The notes below the pieces were generated by a model, which saw only the letters and a program-made list of their open reading frames with translations, ran no database searches and was not told where the DNA came from. From Celerinatantimonas sp046054195 (GTDB lineage Bacteria > Pseudomonadota > Gammaproteobacteria > Enterobacterales > Celerinatantimonadaceae): a stretch of 64,000 nucleotides of DNA. Positions 60,030 to 64,000 of this stretch are shown piece after piece. The stretch's first letter is position 1, and every line of letters starts with the position of its first letter. Both the position numbers and the translations under genes were made by a program. Location: assembly GCF_046054195.1 (NCBI RefSeq), contig NZ_JBEQCS010000002.1, forward strand, positions 62,001 to 126,000, read 5' to 3'.

Positions 60030-61487
60030 ATGACAGCCAATATAATAAGAAAAATAATTAGCTTTAATCGCTCATCAACCTCTATTGAAAGAAATTTAAT
60101 TAACTCCATTTCGCTGATTTTTGGGATTATTCTGCTGATTGTCTTTATTTGTGTCGATCGAGGGCTAGATATCTGGGTACAGAACCAATTTGATCAAGGG
60201 ATGATTGACCAGGCTAACTATCTTAAATCTCAGATTAAAACGAACGATCAAAAACCGGTCATTACTTTTGATAAGCATTTCATGCCTGAGTTTAAAGATA
60301 TCCACCATCCTCATTTTTTTCAGCTCTGGCAAAATAATAAAACGCTGATGCGCTCTAAAACACTGGAGAATTATCCAAAGATCAACCTGATTAGACCACG
60401 ACTAGCGATTGGTAAAGATAAAGTCGTTCAAGTCATTATGCCTAATTCAGAGCAAGGCCGAGCCTCTATTTCATATTTCATTCCGCTAGATGCAAAACAT
60501 AAAACAGCGCCTTTTTATCTCACTATTTATCGCTCCGCTAAGGCACTAGATCATCTGTTGTGGTTAGTCGATGTGCTCCTGATTAGCAGTTTTATTCTCG
60601 CTATGGGAACCATGCGATTTATCACCAAAAAATTAATTGTTAAGGGATTAAAACCGCTTGAGAAAATAAATAAAGAACTGATTAATTATCGTAAGCTTAA
60701 AGAAACCTTGATAAGCGAAGTCTATTTTCCGACCCCTAGCAAACCGGTCAAAGAGATAGACCCTATTCGTCATGAACTCAATGAATTCATTCATAAAAAT
60801 AATCAGCTCGTTGATAATGAGAAGCGAATCACCGCAGATATTGCTCATGAGCTCAAAACCCCGATCGCGGAAATGATAACGCTTAGCGAAGTCCATATCA
60901 GCTATCCTGATGATCAACGTATCAGCCAAACTTATCCGCAAGATATGCTAAATATTGCGCAGCGGATGAAGGTTATTGTTGAAAATTTACTGCTATTGCA
61001 AAAAGCCTCTTCATCTTCATTTAAAACCACGATTAAAGAAATCAATCTAGTTGAATTGACAGATAAAATTAAAGATTCCCTACGGTTTAAATATCCTCAT
61101 TTAAAAGAGCGCTTGTTACACAAAGAACAGCCATTTAACTGTATTCAAGCAGATGAATTTAGCTTAAATGTCATCATTAAGAACCTAATTGACAATGCCC
61201 TTTTTTATAGCTCTCAAGATAGCCTTGTCACTCTATCATGGCGTACCGATAACAGAGGCAAACGGTTTGTGATCTCTAATCAAACTGATAAACAGGTTTC
61301 ACAAGAGCAGCTCAAAAATCTAACCAAGCCGCTCTATCAGATTGATTCATCACGTACGAACATAGACCATTATGGATTGGGGCTTTCGATTGTAAAAAAA
61401 CTATGTGAGAAGAATAACTATCAGCTGGATTTTTCCCAAAATGATGAGAATATATTTTCAGTTTCTGTTTTAATTTCAAATGGTTAA
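60030..61487 (+). CDS. Sensor histidine kinase
   Basis: 485-aa inner-membrane kinase: TM1 about 22-42, periplasmic sensor about 43-172 (His-rich HPHFF and KDIHH patch at 89-97), TM2 about 176-196, linker, dimerisation domain with phospho-His273 in ADIAHELKTPIAEM, and HATPase with N-box IIKNLIDNALFYS and G-box HYGLGLSIVKKLC. Acts with the preceding regulator. The His/Asp-rich sensor patch could bind metal; the signal is unknown. Confidence 0.92.
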   Translation: MTANIIRKIISFNRSSTSIERNLINSISLIFGIILLIVFICVDRGLDIWVQNQFDQGMIDQANYLKSQIKTNDQKPVITFDKHFMPEFKDIHHPHFFQLWQNNKTLMRSKTLENYPKINLIRPRLAIGKDKVVQVIMPNSEQGRASISYFIPLDAKHKTAPFYLTIYRSAKALDHLLWLVDVLLISSFILAMGTMRFITKKLIVKGLKPLEKINKELINYRKLKETLISEVYFPTPSKPVKEIDPIRHELNEFIHKNNQLVDNEKRITADIAHELKTPIAEMITLSEVHISYPDDQRISQTYPQDMLNIAQRMKVIVENLLLLQKASSSSFKTTIKEINLVELTDKIKDSLRFKYPHLKERLLHKEQPFNCIQADEFSLNVIIKNLIDNALFYSSQDSLVTLSWRTDNRGKRFVISNQTDKQVSQEQLKNLTKPLYQIDSSRTNIDHYGLGLSIVKKLCEKNNYQLDFSQNDENIFSVSVLISNG

Positions 61488-61527
61488 TGCAATATTATCC
61501 ACCGACAATATCGCATTACCTTCATTG

Positions 61528-61869
61528 TTATTTCAAAAACTCATCAACGGCTGCATACGCTTTTGGTCCATATACGATAGACGGGCCGCCCCCCATTAAT
61601 ACCGCAACATCAATAGTTTCAATTAATTCAGCTCGAGTCGCGCCAGCGTCAATGGCAGCAACGACATGTGCGCCAATGCAGCCTTCACAACGCACTGCAA
61701 TGGCAATTCCCAAAGCAATCAGCTCTTTGTTTTTCGTTGACACAGCACCATCTTTAAGCACCGTTTGGCGAAGTTCTCTAAATGCTCCCATAACTTCTGG
61801 GCTTTGTTCAGCATAAGCGGCAGTGCGTTTTTTATTCTCTATATTAAAATCACGAAAAGATTGAGTCAT
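61528..61869 (-). CDS. Carboxymuconolactone decarboxylase/AhpD-family protein
   Basis: 113-aa cytosolic helical protein with the AhpD-like CxxC pair and downstream His: CEGCIGAH (Cys61, Cys64, His68). Proteins of this family act as alkylhydroperoxidases or thiol reductases; TIGR00778-like AhpD-domain proteins of this size are common orphans. GAGGG upstream of the ATG. Divergent from the TonB receptor gene across a Fur-box region. Confidence 0.88.
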   Translation of the reverse strand: MTQSFRDFNIENKKRTAAYAEQSPEVMGAFRELRQTVLKDGAVSTKNKELIALGIAIAVRCEGCIGAHVVAAIDAGATRAELIETIDVAVLMGGGPSIVYGPKAYAAVDEFLK

Positions 61870-62131
61870 AACTATTCCCTCTAGGTAGATGGATTGTTTT
61901 ACGACACACTAAAGATAAATAGATCTTTGTACAACCTAAATTTATATGATGTTAATACCCCATATCAGCTTTGCGCTATCAGAAAACCTTACCTTTATTG
62001 GGAGAGTTAACATCTTTACCAACAACTGAGCAATGACAGCGCAATGATCTTTCATTAAACAAAAACAGCACCACAGATATTTTGAAATAAAATTTTGAAT
62101 CCATATTCAAATCACTAATTACTTATGTTCT
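61870..62131. other. Divergent intergenic region, left part
   Basis: AT-rich sequence between the AhpD-like gene and the receptor; the Fur-like boxes lie at its right end. No ORF or RNA structure recognised. Confidence 0.35.
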
Positions 62132-62168
62132 AATGATAACAATTATCACAATGAAAACCATTATCATT
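62132..62168. promoter_or_regulatory. Tandem Fur-like boxes upstream of the TonB receptor
   Basis: AATGATAACAATTATCACA (62132-62150) and AATGAAAACCATTATCATT (62150-62168), each close to AATGATAATnATTATCATT (15 and 16 of 18 positions by eye), with centres 18 bp apart. The second ends 14 bp before the receptor ATG. Strong sign of iron repression. Confidence 0.8.
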
Positions 62169-62182
62169 TTCAATGTAAGATT

Positions 62183-64000
62183 ATGAAAACAAAAGCGAAG
62201 TTCGTTCTCAGACTATCTATACTAACGCTATCTATAGCCTCCGCATACGCCATCGCTGCTGATTCGGATACGTTAAAAGACAACGCCACTAACTCAACGA
62301 CGCCCCCAAAAGACAGCTCAACCAACCAATCAACATCTCAACAAAACAAACTTGATTCGATGACAATCGTCGGAAGCTATACCGCCAGTAAAGATGTCAC
62401 CAGTGCAACTGGGCTCAATCTCACTGACCGAGAAATTCCCCAAGCCACCACAGTTATTACCCAGCAACGTATCCAAGACCAAGATCTCACCAATATCAAA
62501 GATATCGTAGACAACACTATTGGACTGTCGAATATCCCTGCCGATACGGAGCGTAATACGTTTATTTCTCGCGGTTTCCAGGTTAGCAACTATCAGATTG
62601 ATGGTTCGATTCAACCTTTGGGAGGCTTAGGTGGTTCACTGGGACAAACATTAGTGGATTTATCCACCTATGAGAGCGTTGAAGTCGTACGCGGAGCAAC
62701 AGGCTTAACAACTGGCTCTGGTAACCCAGCAGCTTCAATCAACTTCGTGCGCAAACATGCCGATAGCAAGACGTTCAAAGGTTATGTCAATATGCAAACA
62801 GGTAGTTGGGATAAACGAGAGTTTTCAACTGACCTTTCTAGTGGTCTTAACCACGATGGCTCAATCCGCGGACGAATTGTCGCAAAATATAATAAAAACA
62901 ATTATTTTATTGACCGTTACAGCAAAGAAACTTCTGTTTTCTATGCGGTGATCGATGCTGATATTACCCAAGATACATTGCTGCGCATCGGCGCAGGGGT
63001 GCAAAATAACAATGCGCCAGGGGCGACTTGGGGATATTTACCATCCTATTCATCCGATGGCACTTTTACCAAATGGGACAAATCCAAATCGGCAGCGGCA
63101 AACTGGTCTTACTATGACACCGACTCAAACTACTACTTTGTGAATGTAGAGCATTACTTTAATAACGGCTGGAAACTGAAAGTTGACTATAACCACTCGC
63201 AATATAAACAGCACAGTCAGTTGCTCTATTTAGGAACTTACATTGACGATCTATACAATTACACACTAAAAAGTCACAGTAAAAACACGGCAAATACTTT
63301 AGATGTGCAATTAAATGGCGACTATGCGTTATTTGGCCGTAACCATGAATTTGTTACAGGGGCACTCTATAGTAAACAAAATCTTAAACAGTACTATGGC
63401 TATGGCACTAATTACCAAGAGGCCTTCCCAGACGATCTCTCATCTTTTGATGGTGACCTTGACACAGATTTCGAAACACCAACCTTAAATGCTGACTACG
63501 ATACCAAAGAATTAGGCTTTTTCGCTGCAACTCGGTTCAATATTCGTGATGATTTAAAGTGGATAGCCGGCGCCCGTATATCTAACTGGAAACGAGAAGG
63601 ATTTAACACCTCCTATTACAGCACCACGGGCAAAATCACCCCGTATACGGGCTTATTGTATGACATTACCCCGAATCATCGTGCTTACATCAGTTATGCC
63701 GAAATCTTTAGCCCTCAAGATAAATATGATGCGAACGATGAGCTAATCGCGCCACTGGAAGGCAAAACCTATGAAGTTGGTTTAAAAAGTACCTATTTAA
63801 ATGACAATCTGCATACTTCAATTGCATTTTTTAAAACCGACCAAGATCACTATGCCGTAGGTACTGGCGTCTACGCAGACAGTGGCAACTACATTTATGA
63901 AGAAAAAAATATGACCAGCAAAGGATTTGAGCTGGAAGCTACCGGACGCATTACCCGAGGTTGGAATATGAGCGCTGGATATTCACAATATCGAGCGAAA
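62183..64000 (+). CDS. TonB-dependent siderophore receptor (3' end outside window)
   Basis: Outer-membrane ferric-siderophore receptor, 606 codons visible to the right edge. Signal peptide about 1-25 (ending AYAIA). An N-terminal linker rich in Thr/Ser is followed by the plug domain: REIPQATTVITQQRIQDQ, NTFISRGFQVSNYQIDG and VEVVRGATGLTTGSGNPAASINFVRK, which place it in the FpvA/FhuE/coprogen-type siderophore family. Beta-barrel strands follow from about residue 195 (e.g. HRAYISYAEIFSPQ, LEGKTYEVGLK). No TonB box was pinned down. Tandem Fur-like boxes precede the ATG. Confidence 0.93.
   Translation, partial: MKTKAKFVLRLSILTLSIASAYAIAADSDTLKDNATNSTTPPKDSSTNQSTSQQNKLDSMTIVGSYTASKDVTSATGLNLTDREIPQATTVITQQRIQDQDLTNIKDIVDNTIGLSNIPADTERNTFISRGFQVSNYQIDGSIQPLGGLGGSLGQTLVDLSTYESVEVVRGATGLTTGSGNPAASINFVRKHADSKTFKGYVNMQTGSWDKREFSTDLSSGLNHDGSIRGRIVAKYNKNNYFIDRYSKETSVFYAVIDADITQDTLLRIGAGVQNNNAPGATWGYLPSYSSDGTFTKWDKSKSAAANWSYYDTDSNYYFVNVEHYFNNGWKLKVDYNHSQYKQHSQLLYLGTYIDDLYNYTLKSHSKNTANTLDVQLNGDYALFGRNHEFVTGALYSKQNLKQYYGYGTNYQEAFPDDLSSFDGDLDTDFETPTLNADYDTKELGFFAATRFNIRDDLKWIAGARISNWKREGFNTSYYSTTGKITPYTGLLYDITPNHRAYISYAEIFSPQDKYDANDELIAPLEGKTYEVGLKSTYLNDNLHTSIAFFKTDQDHYAVGTGVYADSGNYIYEEKNMTSKGFELEATGRITRGWNMSAGYSQYRAK

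Overview
The window reads as chromosomal DNA of a Gram-negative gammaproteobacterium. Evidence: E. coli-type orthologues with near-identical lengths and motifs (htpX, ydfG, asnS, ydjA, yfcE, sppA, ansA, yeaC, msrB, gapA, yeaD), lipoprotein and TonB-receptor genes, and conserved enterobacterial neighbourhoods (ydjA/sppA/ansA; yeaC/msrB/gapA/yeaD). Families typical of Vibrio/Shewanella/Aeromonas relatives (DUF3581, DUF2989, DUF294 plus exonuclease) place it outside Enterobacteriaceae proper. A genus such as Celerinatantimonas is only a guess. No rRNA, tRNA, CRISPR array, insertion sequence or phage was found.

Layout. 1-12151 is almost entirely minus strand: a cut-off GGDEF/EAL membrane protein, htpX, a lone bioB, two YIP1-family membrane proteins, ydfG, an exonuclease plus DUF294 regulatory pair, and a BCCT transporter. 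12464-13462 holds a membrane-anchored HTH gene and a decayed formylglycine-generating-enzyme-like lipoprotein gene. 13489-23075 is housekeeping (asnS, ydjA, yfcE, sppA, ansA, DUF3581, yeaC, DUF2989, msrB). 23159-29758 is a malQ-glgB-glgX glycogen/maltodextrin operon lying between msrB and gapA-yeaD.

32791-38711 is a self-contained locus: a four-gene ABC importer operon on the minus strand, diverging from a metallo-beta-lactamase-fold hydrolase and a LacI-type regulator, with two near-identical palindromes in the shared control region. 38811-49252 is accessory: SUKH protein, EamA exporter, AraC regulator, acetoin/butanediol dehydrogenase, a second methionine aminopeptidase, VOC/LysR pair, zinc-free ribosomal protein genes rpmE2-rpmJ2 (the latter carrying a stop codon), Gfo/Idh oxidoreductase and a sugar porter.

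50650-52740 is a dgkA-eptA lipid A modification operon with a perfect PmrA-type box. queH, katG, an ArsR-rhodanese/MFS operon, small membrane proteins, an OmpR-type two-component system, an AhpD-like protein and a siderophore TonB receptor preceded by tandem Fur-like boxes complete the window; the receptor runs off the right edge.

Functional themes are central carbon storage and glycolysis, metal homeostasis (Fur- and Zur-like boxes), envelope modification, and one uncharacterised uptake/hydrolysis locus (32791-38711), which is the best candidate here for an undescribed system. Starts were reassigned in many genes where a Shine-Dalgarno sequence or homologue length favoured a different codon.
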